The notes under the pieces: model-generated | Seen by the model: the letters and a program-made list of their open reading frames with translations, nothing else | Database searches by the model: none | What the model was told of the DNA's origin: nothing | DNA from: Lutjanus erythropterus | Taxonomy: Eukaryota > Chordata > Actinopteri > Lutjaniformes > Lutjanidae | Length of the DNA stretch: 64,000 nt | Assembly: GCA_020091685.1 (NCBI GenBank) | Contig: CM034600.1 | Location: 10,387,764 to 10,451,763 of the forward strand | Direction: 5' to 3' | Translations under genes and position numbers: made by a program | Shown here: positions 11,672 through 22,388 of the stretch, in pieces | Layout: each line of letters begins with the position of its first letter | Position numbering within the stretch: position 1 is the stretch's first letter

Positions 11672-13814
11672 TGCATGATCTCAGAATCTCTTACTCCTTT
11701 GGGTGTAAAAGTGCACACTTATACTGCATCGTATAAAAGTGTGACTTTCATTAATCTTGACAGGTTGTTAGTATTTTCTGTAATTCACATTTTCAGCAAG
11801 AGAACCCCAAGTGCCCATCTACCAAAGTGATTAGAATTCAGAAACACACTTTCCATTATAAGGCCTCTAGATGATGTCAACATAATCAATAATGCCATTA
11901 CCTTTCAATTAGCCGCAATCATGCAGAGTTTAGTTGATTAACGCTGCAATAATATCCCTCAATGAAATCAAGCAGTCCTTTTTGAAAGTCAAAGGATGTA
12001 CCTGCCTCCTGCAATCTACACTTCAATCTGCTCTTTACCATCCCTTTGACATGTTTAATGACATCTCGGTGCATCAACGCTAAAGTATCTCTTCCTGTAA
12101 TATCTCCTATACCTCTGCGTTTTCTGCCCTCATCAGCCACGATGATGAATCCGTGAGCCGTCTCACCCTGACCAAACATCATTTTATACCCGAGAAGAGC
12201 CGGCAGTTGGAAATCGTCCAGGTATTCCAGAAGACCATGCTTGATTGTGGCATTAAATATCCCTCAGACCAGCCTACCATAACGGCAGCGGTTTTATATC
12301 ACCTTAAAACTCCTTTACTGGGACACATCATGCTTTATTACTTTTACTACTTTTAATGTACATCGGACCCTTCGCTGCCATCAAAAAGAAAACTTCACCA
12401 AAGTTTTCAGAAGGCACTGTTTTAAGGAGTGTGCATCAGAGGGAGAACACAATCCACTTTGATCACAACATCTGTGCTGTAGTACTTCTGTTCCCTGTCA
12501 TGTCATGGGAGCAGGCGAATACTTTCTGTGAGAGCTTCTAACCAGGACGGGGTGTTCTCCTTGTTTATCCACCATGGTTTCCCGCTGGCGTGAAAGGGCT
12601 GGCGGTTAATTTTTAATTTCATCCTTTGAAACACATCAGTAAAGTGGGTTTCCTAATTAACCCCATTGCCTATGCAGATTGAGGCAAGAGATGGCCTGAA
12701 ACAACACAAGCCTCCGAACTGTTGTCTGTTTTACTAAGACCTAGTTCCTTCACCTAAAACCTCGCCATCGCCACTCACCAGCGGCGGCATAAACATCTTC
12801 CAGAGAGAAGCAATCTAAATATTTACATAAGTGCATTCCACTGGTCAAAACCAGAGAAACATCTACATAACATAAGATGGTAAAAGTTAACTTCAGTGAA
12901 TGATCTCTTTCTTTTATCTTTGTGGGTAAAATTACTCCCCCTTTCACTCCCCCTGCTGTGAACCAGCTTTTTTCATCTCCCTCCATCCTCTCTCACATCT
13001 GACAGCAGAAATAACAGGCCTGAGGATGGCCGCATATCTGCTGTGTGAATGGAAAACAAAGCCCGCATCGGCCCATAGACCTTGTGCAGAAGACACTGCC
13101 ATCCATTATCTTGTTATCTCCTGTTTGGGAATTGAATCGGGTGAGAGGAGTTATACAGTAATCATGCTGCCAGATTCTATTAATTTTGTGTTCCAGTGAG
13201 CGTGATGCAAACAGCCTGTTGTCCTCGCCGCCACAGCACTTAAACCTGTCCCAAAAATACTGAAGACAGTGTTGAAATGTGACATTTTATCCTTGGTGTC
13301 AACCTGCTGAACATGAAAAGAATATTTCATCAAACGCTGACTTTGAGTCTGTGCTGTTGGACAAAATACAGAAGGAGAGAAGAAGAGATACAGAAGAGGT
13401 GATGGTCTGTCGCCTTGTTGTAGGTATTTTTCAATCAATATATTTCAAAGCTGGAAACATTAAAATGTTAATAAGCATCTCAGCTTCTCCTTCATACTTG
13501 GCATAGCTGTTTTAACTTCTATTTTTACCTAAATGATCAAGGTCACCTTAATTTTCCTCTATCTTAGACTTTGCACAGCTTTAAAATCCTGCGGTGTTCC
13601 AGGGAGTAGCTGGTTGTTAATCAGCCCTTTCTTCTTGTTGTATTGACCCAGTCTAAATCCACTGGCTTGGTCTCGTTTATCTACTTCAAACTTGTTTTAT
13701 CCACACTTTACTTTTTCAGTAGTGGACTCAGGCTGTCTGAAGGGCAGGGACCAAAAATAAAAAAGGCCAAACCCTGTATGCAGTGGGGCACCAGCGCACC
13801 GAAAGTGATGATGC
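11672..13814. other. Unique sequence, possible conserved non-coding stretches
   Basis: No repeat is recognised. Two parts stand out for even composition and clusters of homeodomain, TCF and POU-like cores: 11880-12310 and 12580-13160 (for example TTAATTTTTAATTTC, CATCCTTTGAA, CCTAATTAACCCC, CCTATGCAGATTG). On the minus strand 12182-11919 gives an uninterrupted 87-codon frame with a mixed, charged composition but no motif I know. It could be a non-coding element that happens to be open. Confidence 0.3.
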
Positions 13815-14830
13815 ACATTATCAAGTTTTCTACTGGAAGGGCATCCCAGAGGACACGTGACCACATTTCTCCACTGGAAGAGCCCCTAGAGGGCACTTAC
13901 TCTTGTTGTCTTGGACAATGGATGACCCTAGAGGGCACTTTGCCATATTTTGTCCACTGGAAGGGCACCCTAGAGAGCAATTTACCACATTTCTCCACTA
14001 GAAGAGGGTAGTATATCTTATTGTCTTGGACAGTGGACCATGTTAGAAGGCACATTATTGCATTCTGTCTACTGAAAGGGTTCCCAACAGAGCACTCCAC
14101 CCTATTATATCCACTGTAAGGGCACCCTAGAGGGCACTTTATCAAGTTTTCTATTGGTGGGCGCCCCTATAGCTCAGTCGGTAGGGCGTGCGCACCATGT
14201 ACTGAGGCTGTTAGTCCTCTGCAGCGGCCGCCGGTTCGAATCCTGCCTGCGGCCCATTTGCTGCATGTCATCCCCTGTCTCTTCACCCCCCTTTCCTGTC
14301 ATACCTTCAGCTGTCACTATCATTAAAGGCAAAAAATGCCCCAAAAAATAACTTTAAAAAAAAAAAAAAAAAAAAAGTTTTCTATTGGTAAGGCACCCTA
14401 GAAGGTACTGTATCCGCTTTTTTACTGGAAGGGCACCATCGCAGGCACCTTGTCAAGTCTTGCACAGGTAGGGCACCCTAGCGCACACTTAATTGTGCTG
14501 TCTTGGACACTGGACAATCCTAGACAGCAATTCACCATGTTTTCACCACCCTGGAGGGCACTTTATCATTTGCTATTATTAGGGCATCCTAGAGGGCACT
14601 TTATCAAGTTTCATACTTGAAGGGCACTTAATTGTGTTGTCTTGTGCATTAGATGGCGCTAGAGGGCACTTCATCGTGTTTTCTATTGGAAGTATACTCC
14701 AGTGGGCACTTTATCACATTTTCTCCACTGGAAGGGCACTTCCTGGCCACTCTAAAGGGCATTTATCATGTTTTGTCCACCATAAAGGCATCAATGAGGG
14801 CAATTTGTTGCATTTTTTCAAACATAGGGA
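13815..14830 (+). repeat. Degenerate minisatellite, two interleaved unit types
   Basis: About twenty imperfect units repeat over 0.8 kb (excluding the SINE). The main unit is about 40 bases: GGGCACCCTAGAGGGCACTT, then TATCAAGTTTTCTACTGGAA. A second unit with TTGTTGTCTTGGACAATGGA replaces part of it at 13900, 14016, 14491 and 14630, suggesting an old higher-order period. Units differ widely, so the array is old. In one frame GGCACCCTAGAGGGCAC reads GTLEGT, but unit lengths are not consistently multiples of three and frames break. Confidence 0.85.
14159..14376 (+). mobile_element. tRNA-derived SINE with intact target duplication
   Basis: The head has a pol III A box (TATAGCTCAGTCGGTAGG) and B box (GGTTCGAATCC) spaced about 55 bases apart, with partial acceptor pairing (GGGCGC at the start, GCGGCCC at 14249-14255). 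The body has GCTGCATGTCATCCCC, CTTTCCTGTC and ATTAAAGGCAAAAAATGCCC, then a 21-A tail at 14356-14376. The 15-mer AAGTTTTCTATTGGT is perfect on both sides (14144-14158 and 14375-14389, sharing the last As), proving target-primed insertion into the minisatellite. The perfect duplication and tail suggest a fairly young insertion. Confidence 0.93.
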
Positions 14831-15530
14831 CAATCGCAATCACATTTTTGTGAAACAGAAAATTGAAAGCAAATGGAATAATGTCTGTATATCCTCAAAG
14901 AACACTTCTGTTAATGCATTTCAAATGCATCCATTGATTATAATTTATTTGACATGGTAGATTTTAAGTAGAATTATCAGACACTAGCCAACCTTGGCTG
15001 AGTTGAGACATCTCCATATATTTTGGTAGTGCTCAATGGTTTTTGACTTCTGATCCTGAAGCCTTTTAAATAAAGTTTAACAACATCATCATCTTATATG
15101 CCCCTCTGTTCTTTTACTTTAAACTCTTTCAGATCGAGTGTTAGGAACGCTAAAGAAAATGAAATTTCTGATGTGCACCAGGTTATAAAAACAATTCTCA
15201 AATCTAAGGCTGAAATGCCTCAGGGTCAACAATATTCCAAATCCAAAGCCTATAAAATGTGAGAAAAATCACAAGGATAGGCGTCATTTTTATTAAACCC
15301 CTTATCTTTACTTCTGTCTCTTCAGACACTGCTGTCTGACTACTGATCATGTAGTTTTAAAAATACTTTTGTTTCCCCTTTTTTCCCACTAATGTAAATT
15401 CTCATAATGTTGTGATTTGCTTATTGTCTTAATAACATATCAAGTTCAAATATATCTTGACATTCATGCGGACATACTTAAAACAGCTGAATATTGGGAA
15501 ATACTGCATGTGTATTATGAAATAGACTGA

Positions 15531-15562
<32 letters not shown>

Positions 15563-15942
15563 AGGCCTGATGTCAAGCCACATATGGTAGCCACATTTGC
15601 TTACATTAACAAATTGGCCATTGGAAGAAAGCCTCCAGAAGTGTGTCCACAACTACTCAGCTTCTGGCTGCAGACACAGACATCAATCAAGACTCCACTC
15701 TCAAGACAAAGTGCAGGGAACACTCAAAAAACTGCTTAATGGCATTAATTGGATGGTCATAAATGAGTCAGTTTGGGTTGACTCAAATATGATTAATGAA
15801 AGTGAAGTTACTTGCATTAATGATGGAAACCTACTGCCCATGTCAGTGAGATGGGTGATGTCACCTTGTAGACTGACAGGTCTTAAACTTTCTGGTGCCT
15901 TGAGGTACAGGCTAGAAACCTTTGGCACAGGTCCTTTTAATC
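14831..15942. other. No gene seen
   Basis: Unique AT-rich DNA. A 123-codon plus frame from 15597 reads through to the fold-back element at 15943, so it is not a conserved coding unit. Confidence 0.5.
15529..15564 (+). repeat. (GAAA)n microsatellite
   Basis: About nine perfect GAAA units. Confidence 0.97.
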
Positions 15943-16183
15943 GACCTTTTTCACAACAGCCATTTTGAAATTAAATATAGGGTAAATACACATGTCACCA
16001 GTTATACAAATTAAGGTTCTGTTCCATTCAGGTCAAACTGAGTCAGGATGCTGCTGTTGTGCAGAAGATGGCTCAGTAGAAAGGCCCTGCGATACTAAAT
16101 GGAACAGAACCTTAATTAGTATCATTAGTGACACCGGTGTTTACCCTACTATTACATAAAAATGGCTGCTGTGAAAAAAGGTC
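15943..16183. mobile_element. Fold-back MITE-like element
   Basis: Two arms of about 86 bases are inverted copies: the left arm starts GACCTTTTTCACAACAGCCA and ends GTTCTGTTCCATT (16028); the right arm starts AATGGAACAGAAC (16098) and ends GCTGCTGTGAAAAAAGGTC. Arms match closely with a few substitutions and 1-2-base gaps. The 69-base centre is itself partly self-complementary (ACTGAGTCA against TGGCTCAGT), so nearly the whole 241 bases can fold into one hairpin. No clear target duplication is seen, so the superfamily is undetermined. Confidence 0.85.
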
Positions 16184-17468
16184 TATTTAGTGATGGTTTC
16201 AGACATTGGCTAACAACAGTGATGGGATTTCTTCAAGGTTACATTTGCAATAACCAGTCTTTTTTCCTCTTCATATTACTTTTGTGAAAAAAAATGTTTT
16301 TGTGATGAGAAAGTGAGTGCTAGGTTTTTGGATCAAATTGATTCATTGGATTACTTTTAGTTACCATTAATTTGAGGGCATTTAAAATGATCAGCCACAT
16401 AAACTACTACAAAGAGAGCTAAAAGTTTTTTGATAACTTTACTAGTGTCTCCTATGTGTCCTGTCTTCAAAGTGAAGCTAAAGCTAACGTTTAGCTAGTT
16501 AATGTCAATCAAAGGAGTCTAGCAGTCTAGTGAGCCATCATTTGAACAAAACATGGAAGCCAGCTGTTAAAAAAGCGCACAGAGAGTGAAGATCTACAGG
16601 GAAAATTCTGCACTTTTCATGTGGACATCTGATAACTGTTGATGGTAAATGTTGTCAATTGAAGCATTTCGTGCTCACAGAGCTGTGCCTAGATGTGCCA
16701 CGATGCATTGTGGGTGAACTCTGACTCCCACAACCATATTTCTGTGTTATCACCACCCCAGCCTATAGCTATTACTTTGTTGCCCAAAACATAGTGTTAG
16801 GTGACAAAATACTAAATATTTTTTATTTTATTTTATTTTATTTTTTATCGAGGGAAATCACTTCTAGCTGTTTTTACATTGTTCCTTAAGCATGTTCATA
16901 AAACTGATACAGACTATGGTTTGGGGGATCTAGTGGTGATGGAAGAAGTTATATTGCTTGTATTATAGATTAAAGATTAAATTAAAATAATGAATAATGT
17001 CCAAATAATTACTTTATTAAATACTTATTGGCCAGCATTCTGCAGGCAGAAGGTATGGTATATCTGCACAAAGCTTATATCAGCTGATATACTGTTCCAC
17101 TTGATCTATTATTTGGGCTCTATAGCAGGAACACATCTACTGATAATTTATTGAGCCTGACCAAGTGTGTGCTTGGAATTCGGTGTATTTGTTATTTAGT
17201 TGTAGCACCATCTGTAAGGGTGGACGAGGTGTTCCCCTGCTGCCACTGTATGATACTAGATACAGTTTTATCCTGTGTATCAGTAGTTTCAGCTTTATAC
17301 TGTGTGTTCCATACTCAGCCAGTTTTGTCAGTCAATAATATGTGTTATACTGTATAGATTTGCCAGTGCAAGAGTTGTTGTATTTCTCAAGTTGTGTAGC
17401 GGTGATAGTGTAGCTGCCATGTATCACTGATCTGTACAGTCTGTTTTATAAAAAATTATTTTTCTTAC
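16184..17468. other. No gene seen
   Basis: Unique AT-rich sequence apart from the TTTTA repeat. Nothing else recognised. Confidence 0.5.
16819..16848 (+). repeat. (TTTTA)n microsatellite
   Basis: Five to six TTTTA units with one longer T run. Confidence 0.9.
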
Positions 17469-17667
17469 CATTAACAGCCAACATCCTTGAACTATGCCAA
17501 GCCATGAGGCTGTGACTACAGGACATGACAAGGATAAAGGTGTTGTTTGTCTTGACGAACTGTTGGAGGTGTACTGGCTCATCAAACCACAGTAAGACTG
17601 TTGTCTGCAGCTCTTTATCGAACAGCTCACTGTAGCTGATCCTTCTTGTTCCATTCCTTGATGCCAT
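17469..17667 (-). CDS. Candidate first coding exon, function unknown
   Basis: On the minus strand an ATG with purine at -3 and G at +4 opens a frame of 66 codons plus one base, ending at a plausible donor (ATG|GTAAGA; donor GT complementary to 17467-17468). The encoded segment looks protein-like, with mixed charged and hydrophobic residues and no low complexity, starting MASRNGTRRISYSELFDKEL. Without splicing the frame stops seven codons on. An A/T-rich TATA-like block (AGAATAAAAAATC) lies about 75 bases upstream. I recognise no domain and no downstream exon. It could be a real gene start, a TE-derived gene fragment, or chance. Confidence 0.3.
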
Positions 17668-18019
17668 ATCTAAAACTCATTATTGAACAAACAGCACAGA
17701 TTATGTTTATGCTTCATGTAGACCGATTTTTTATTCTGCAGTTGCATGCATCTCCTATAACCGCTTCACAATAAAAGCCTTCCACTGGTAAGGTGGTGGG
17801 AAGCTTCTAATATGAAGCAGAAGCAGCAACACAAGTTGTGTCAGATTGTAATATCTAGGCACAGGTAAATTGTACTGATCATTAAATGTGTGTGTGTGTG
17901 TAGGTGCAGGTGTGTGTGGAGTTAATCATCAGAAAATTTAAAATCATATCAGAATTGCTGGAACTTGATTTGAGTAGGGGCTTTTTTTTCTATTATCTCG
18001 TCTTTTCCTTGGTATCAAA
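17668..18019. other. No gene seen; short (TG)n
   Basis: A short TG run of about seven units lies at 17887-17901. If the minus-strand exon at 17469-17667 is real, 17680-17800 would hold its promoter. Confidence 0.5.
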
Positions 18020-18130
18020 CTCAAAAGAATCAGAATCAGAAAGATCTTTATTGTCATGATACCCAGATACAATGAAAATTACGAATGGCTTCTCTCCTTG
18101 AATCAGAAAAATATACACAGCTAAAATGTA
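18020..18130 (-). mobile_element. LINE/SINE 3'-tail-like fragment
   Basis: Contains AATCAGAATCAGAAAGATCT, then TTTATTGTCA and ATACAATGAAAATT, a motif series that in fish genomes commonly marks the reverse complement of a non-LTR retroposon 3' end. Only the tail is visible. Confidence 0.4.
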
Positions 18131-18290
18131 TAGCATTATAAAAATATAACAACATAAAGAGAAATAGAAAATAGACAAACACCAGTTATAGCAGCTCTAA
18201 AATAAATTAAGGTTATGTCCATAGTACAAATTCTTCACATTTGCAGGTTATTAGAGGTAGTGGGTAAAATTGTCTCTGAGGGTGTGTGTG

Positions 18291-18292
<2 letters not shown>

Positions 18293-18350
<58 letters not shown>
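18293..18350 (+). repeat. (TG)29 microsatellite
   Basis: Twenty-nine uninterrupted TG units, the longest pure dinucleotide run in the window, so it is likely to be length-polymorphic. Confidence 0.98.
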
Positions 18351-18351
<1 letters not shown>

Positions 18352-18419
18352 TTGGGCATGCTCTCAGTTCTCAATTCTGGGGTCTGTCAATCTCCAGTCC
18401 CTCTGTTTAGAACATCAAG

Positions 18420-19790
18420 AGATGGTTACTGGTGGTGCTGGTGGTGGAGGAGGGGCCCTTCCTAGGGCTTTAGTCTGGCCTGAAAAGTTGAGCCTGACAA
18501 GGCCCAAGCCCCACAAATTTCAGTCCAAAACTGACATGAACTCAACCCTCATTAGCCCAACCCCGATTACAGACTAACATTTTTCCTTACAAGCTTCCCT
18601 CTGTGCATCATAGCAGGTGATATAAAACGGCAACAAACCGCAACCAAAAAGTGCAAACAATCAACATGCAACATGTCTAAGTACAGGACATTTACACTCT
18701 TACACTGAAATAAAATAGGCCTAGACCAAATAGGCTCAGATGTACTAAAGTATTTCTAAATAGAAAGCCTAAAGGTTTGAAAACATATGCCATGTAACAA
18801 AACAACTGCACAATTTACACCAATACGCAACAAATGTGGTGGAGCAATATTAACAGTTTCACCAAAATAAATAAGCTTGTATAAAGACTTGGAACATGAG
18901 CTTAATTACTTATAAATAAATAGCCCAGGGTAACAAAATGAAACAGGATGAAAAAAAAAAACGTCTATCCAAAAAAAAATCAATAAGCCTATGCCAATGA
19001 TGTTTTATAGCCTGTAAACAGACTAAGACATTCCATGTTGAATTAAAAAAACATTAAAATATGCTACGCAAATAAAATAACCAGCAAACACAACAAAAAC
19101 CTTAGCTGTTAGTTTTACCCAAATTTAAACCAAATGAAAACAGTAATATGAATAATATTTACAAAAAAGCATTAATAGGCTGATCTAGTTCCTCGCAGCG
19201 CCTGGCCTCTTCTCTTGGCCAATGAACAGCCTGGGCTGAAAGCCCTCATTAAAGGCTTGTACACAGTAAAATCCTGAGCTGTAATTTAACTCTGAGACAA
19301 TACAAATGGACCTGGAAACTTTAAAGGCAAGCTCAGTTATGTGTTGTTATGAAGAAAGAGAATAGAGTCAACTGCAGATGGTTTCCACACTGCCCTCATC
19401 TAACAGGTGGTGCAGCCAGCGGCACTGACCAAGAGTGGCGAGCGAGGCTGCTGTGCTGCGCTGCCTTCCCTGCAAGTCTGCAACGGACTCAGATATGAGG
19501 CCTGACCCGACCCAAAACCACCAGGTTCCATTGGGTTCAGGATGGGTCCCGTCGGGTTCAGGCATATATCTCAAGCTCCAGTCATTCCATGCTTTGCTCC
19601 CCTGATGACCTCGGTGGAGGGGCCCGGCCAGCCGATGTCTTCCCTCTGTGTTCCAGCAGGTACAACAGATATCACTGGAGGTGGTGGTGCTGAGACAGAG
19701 CAGGCTGAGGTTGTGGCAGGACCCAGGGCACCGCAACTGACTTCTGGACTTCTGGGTGTTTGTTCCTCCTCCTCACTGCTCCAGAATGAA
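18420..19790. mobile_element. Possible hAT-type element relic, GC-rich parts
   Basis: GC-rich blocks with repeated CCGACCC/GGGTCCCGTCGGGTTC motifs (18480-18570 and 19490-19570) resemble a group of teleost hAT elements and bracket an AT-rich middle. The segment at 19640-19790 has an open plus frame rich in G, A and T residues, but no zinc finger or transposase motif is visible. Ends were not defined. Confidence 0.25.
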
Positions 19791-21333
19791 TAGGATATTC
19801 CAATTTTACTATTAGAATTAAATTACATTTCCACAGTGACAGTAAATATTAGCAATTGTTACAAGGTAAACATAGCAGTATTTATATGTATGTCAGACAG
19901 TGTGTCATCATGTAAACATAATGTAATTATTATGTAAAAATTATGTCATCATGTAAACAAACATACATCACAGTGATATCACACATATTTTGAGCCTAGT
20001 CTTTATCACCTATAATACCTGATTGCACTACAGTGCTCTAATGTTACACGATGGAGCGAAGTAAGGAGTTTACTGTCTCTGTCTGTCTTGTCTCTGAAAA
20101 TCAGAGCTCGTCTCCCTATCCTGAATGCATGGCTCTAAAGAAAGCCAGTATATTCACAAATCTTTTTTTCATGTCCACCTTCTGCTCCACTCTTCTTCTT
20201 CTTCTTTGCCTTTCTTTCCCTCCCATATTTATCCCTCAAAAACTTCCACCTCTATTGGTAGCATTCACCTATAATCAGCATTCACTGTCCAGCCGATCTG
20301 CTCCTACAAACAGGCTTTTTTGTTTCTGTTATGATAGTGTCTGTCTGACGTATCATAAAGTTTCAATTTTCAGACCAAACAAGCTTCTCCTTCATTTTCA
20401 TTGATTACCAGGGCGATGTGTCCAGAGTTATAATTGGTTGCCTGAAAAAAAGTGACAGTGATCACACCAACACCTCTCAGAAAAGCTCAGATATTTCCAA
20501 CTAAAAGTGTTTGGAGCAACTACACAGAAAAGGTGGAGCATCACTGGGGAAAAAAGGCATTTGGTGCAGCTCCTTTTCTCTAGGTGGCCACAGATGCTTT
20601 CTCCTCCCTGGGAACAGAGGAAAAACAATGCTTGCGCTCAGAAAGAAATGGTATGTGAACATGAGGTGTCAAGCTGTAACTTAACATAGCTTTGTATGGC
20701 TGAAGTGAGCAGAAAGTAAAGCAGGTATTTGAAAGTACTTAGCAGTAACAACAATGACACAGAGATTCAGTTTCATGCTACAAAAGGTGAACACAGCCAG
20801 ACTGTTGATAACAATGATTTCTCCCCAGTTGCCAGCACAACCCCACATGCTTATCCAGTCAATTTACACGTTTGGTTTGCCAGAGGAGAAGGACGCAGGT
20901 TGGCTCTCAACAGCTCTGCTCTCAAGCCGTCCTGCAGCACAGCTCAGTGATCCCCTGCTGTGAAACCACAGCGGAAATGCTTTTGTTCATGGCTCGATGC
21001 AGCATGGTGCAAGTATGGTGGGTTACACAGAGCACGGGAAAAATGCTGCAATTATACCGTTTACTATTTATTATGTTTAATATGGAAATTGCCCCACATG
21101 TGAGGCATGTGTGTTTTTGGCAATTGTAAGTAGGTGTGTTAAATTTACCATTTAAATAAACAAAGGCCATGCAATTTTTTTTTTGCATATTTGGTGTTTA
21201 TAGTGTGGCTGCATATTTTGAAGGCCTGTTAATTATGCAACAACATGAACGTCATGCATTAGGCAGACCTATAATATCAGCACAATATTGTATTAGTTTA
21301 ATGCAGATAAAAGAAATATGCATTTGAGTCGTG
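19791..21333. other. No gene seen
   Basis: Unique sequence. The 16-mer TGTCATCATGTAAACA is exactly repeated at 19903-19918 and 19944-19959. A 117-codon plus frame at 20051 is driven by a pyrimidine-rich tract and is not convincing. Confidence 0.5.
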
Positions 21334-22188
21334 TAAAACTGATCAGCTACAACATTTAAACCACCTGCTTAATATTGTAATCTTGTGTGGGCCCTCTCAT
21401 GCTGCTAAAACAGCTCTGATGCATTGAAGCATTGACCCAGCAAGACCCCTGAAGGTGTCCTTTGCTATCTGGCACCAAGAAGTTGGCAGCACATGCTTTA
21501 AAATTATATCAGGTAACATTTCAGCATCAAATTGTCTAAACATGCTATATATTTTGTTAAGTACTTATCCCAAATGTTCTCAACAAAAACACAGGATATG
21601 TGAGATTCACCACAGAGTGAGGAAGGAAGTCACTGTACGTGACCAAGAGTAACGTGAATAAAACTTTCATATTAGCTAATCCATGAGCATGATTTCTGTT
21701 TGAGTCATGTCATTAAAAGTGAAGTAAACAACAATGATCCCACGCCGGTTTGTAACATCATCAAACGCCTACATTAAGTGAAGTAGGGTCATTTTGCCAC
21801 AAGACGTCATACAGTCGCACCTCGCTTTTAGCAAGTGGAGTCAACCCCTGCTGGCCATTAGAAGGAATGCAGGTTTAAGGCACTTCTGGTCACTTATTGT
21901 GCTCTCTGTCTAAGGAAGGTATGAACCACTGCATGCTTAACGGGAACAAACCCACAAGACCTGCTGTTTTGGAGCTGCTCTGACCCAGTTGTCAGCCATC
22001 ACAATTTGGCCCTTGTCAAAGTTGCTCAAATCCTTATGTTTGACCATTTTTCCTGCTTTAGCTTAAAGAACTGACAGTTCACTTGCAGCCTAATATATCC
22101 TGCCCTTTGATAGATGCCACTGTAACTAGATGATCAATATCATTCACTTAACCTGTCAGTGGTTTTGATGTTGTGGCTGATCAGTATA
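21334..22188. mobile_element. Tc1/mariner-type element, internally deleted
   Basis: Both ends are recognisable: left TAAAACTGATCAGCTACAAC and right GATGTTGTGGCTGATCAGTA (22167-22186) then TA, inverted copies bounded by TA. Next to the left end are CAAAACAGCTCTGA-like and GGTGTCCTTTGCTATCTGGC blocks; next to the right end are GGAGCTGCTCTGACCCAG, CATCACAATTTGGCCCTTG and CTAATATATCC. These flank the transposase region of a widespread fish family, but the centre (about 21520-21900) is replaced by unrelated DNA. It cannot encode transposase. Confidence 0.85.
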
Positions 22189-22388
22189 AATTTGCTCTAT
22201 TTTACTTGAGGAAAAATGCTTTAGATTCAGATCACCTTACAATTCACTTTGGAAATCACATTTGTTCATATAATAGAGCTAAGTCTGATTTTAAGGACGA
22301 CTGCAGAAATTCCTACATTTCAGTACAATTGTGCTCATTTCAGTTAGGGAGATTTGGCAACTAACATACAAGATAAGATAACTATAGT

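Noticed and set aside
14159-14255. A functional tRNA gene
   Set aside because: A and B boxes are present, but acceptor and anticodon stems do not form and the sequence continues into a SINE body, A tail and target duplication.
13815-14830. Minisatellite as a repeat-protein gene (GTLEGT units)
   Set aside because: Unit lengths vary out of frame, stops occur, and a SINE interrupts it.
18215-18577. 120-codon frame across the TG microsatellite
   Set aside because: The core is Cys-Val repeats from (TG)n.
20051-20404. 117-codon plus frame with hydrophobic stretches
   Set aside because: The hydrophobic run comes from a CTTCTT-rich pyrimidine tract, not a membrane protein.
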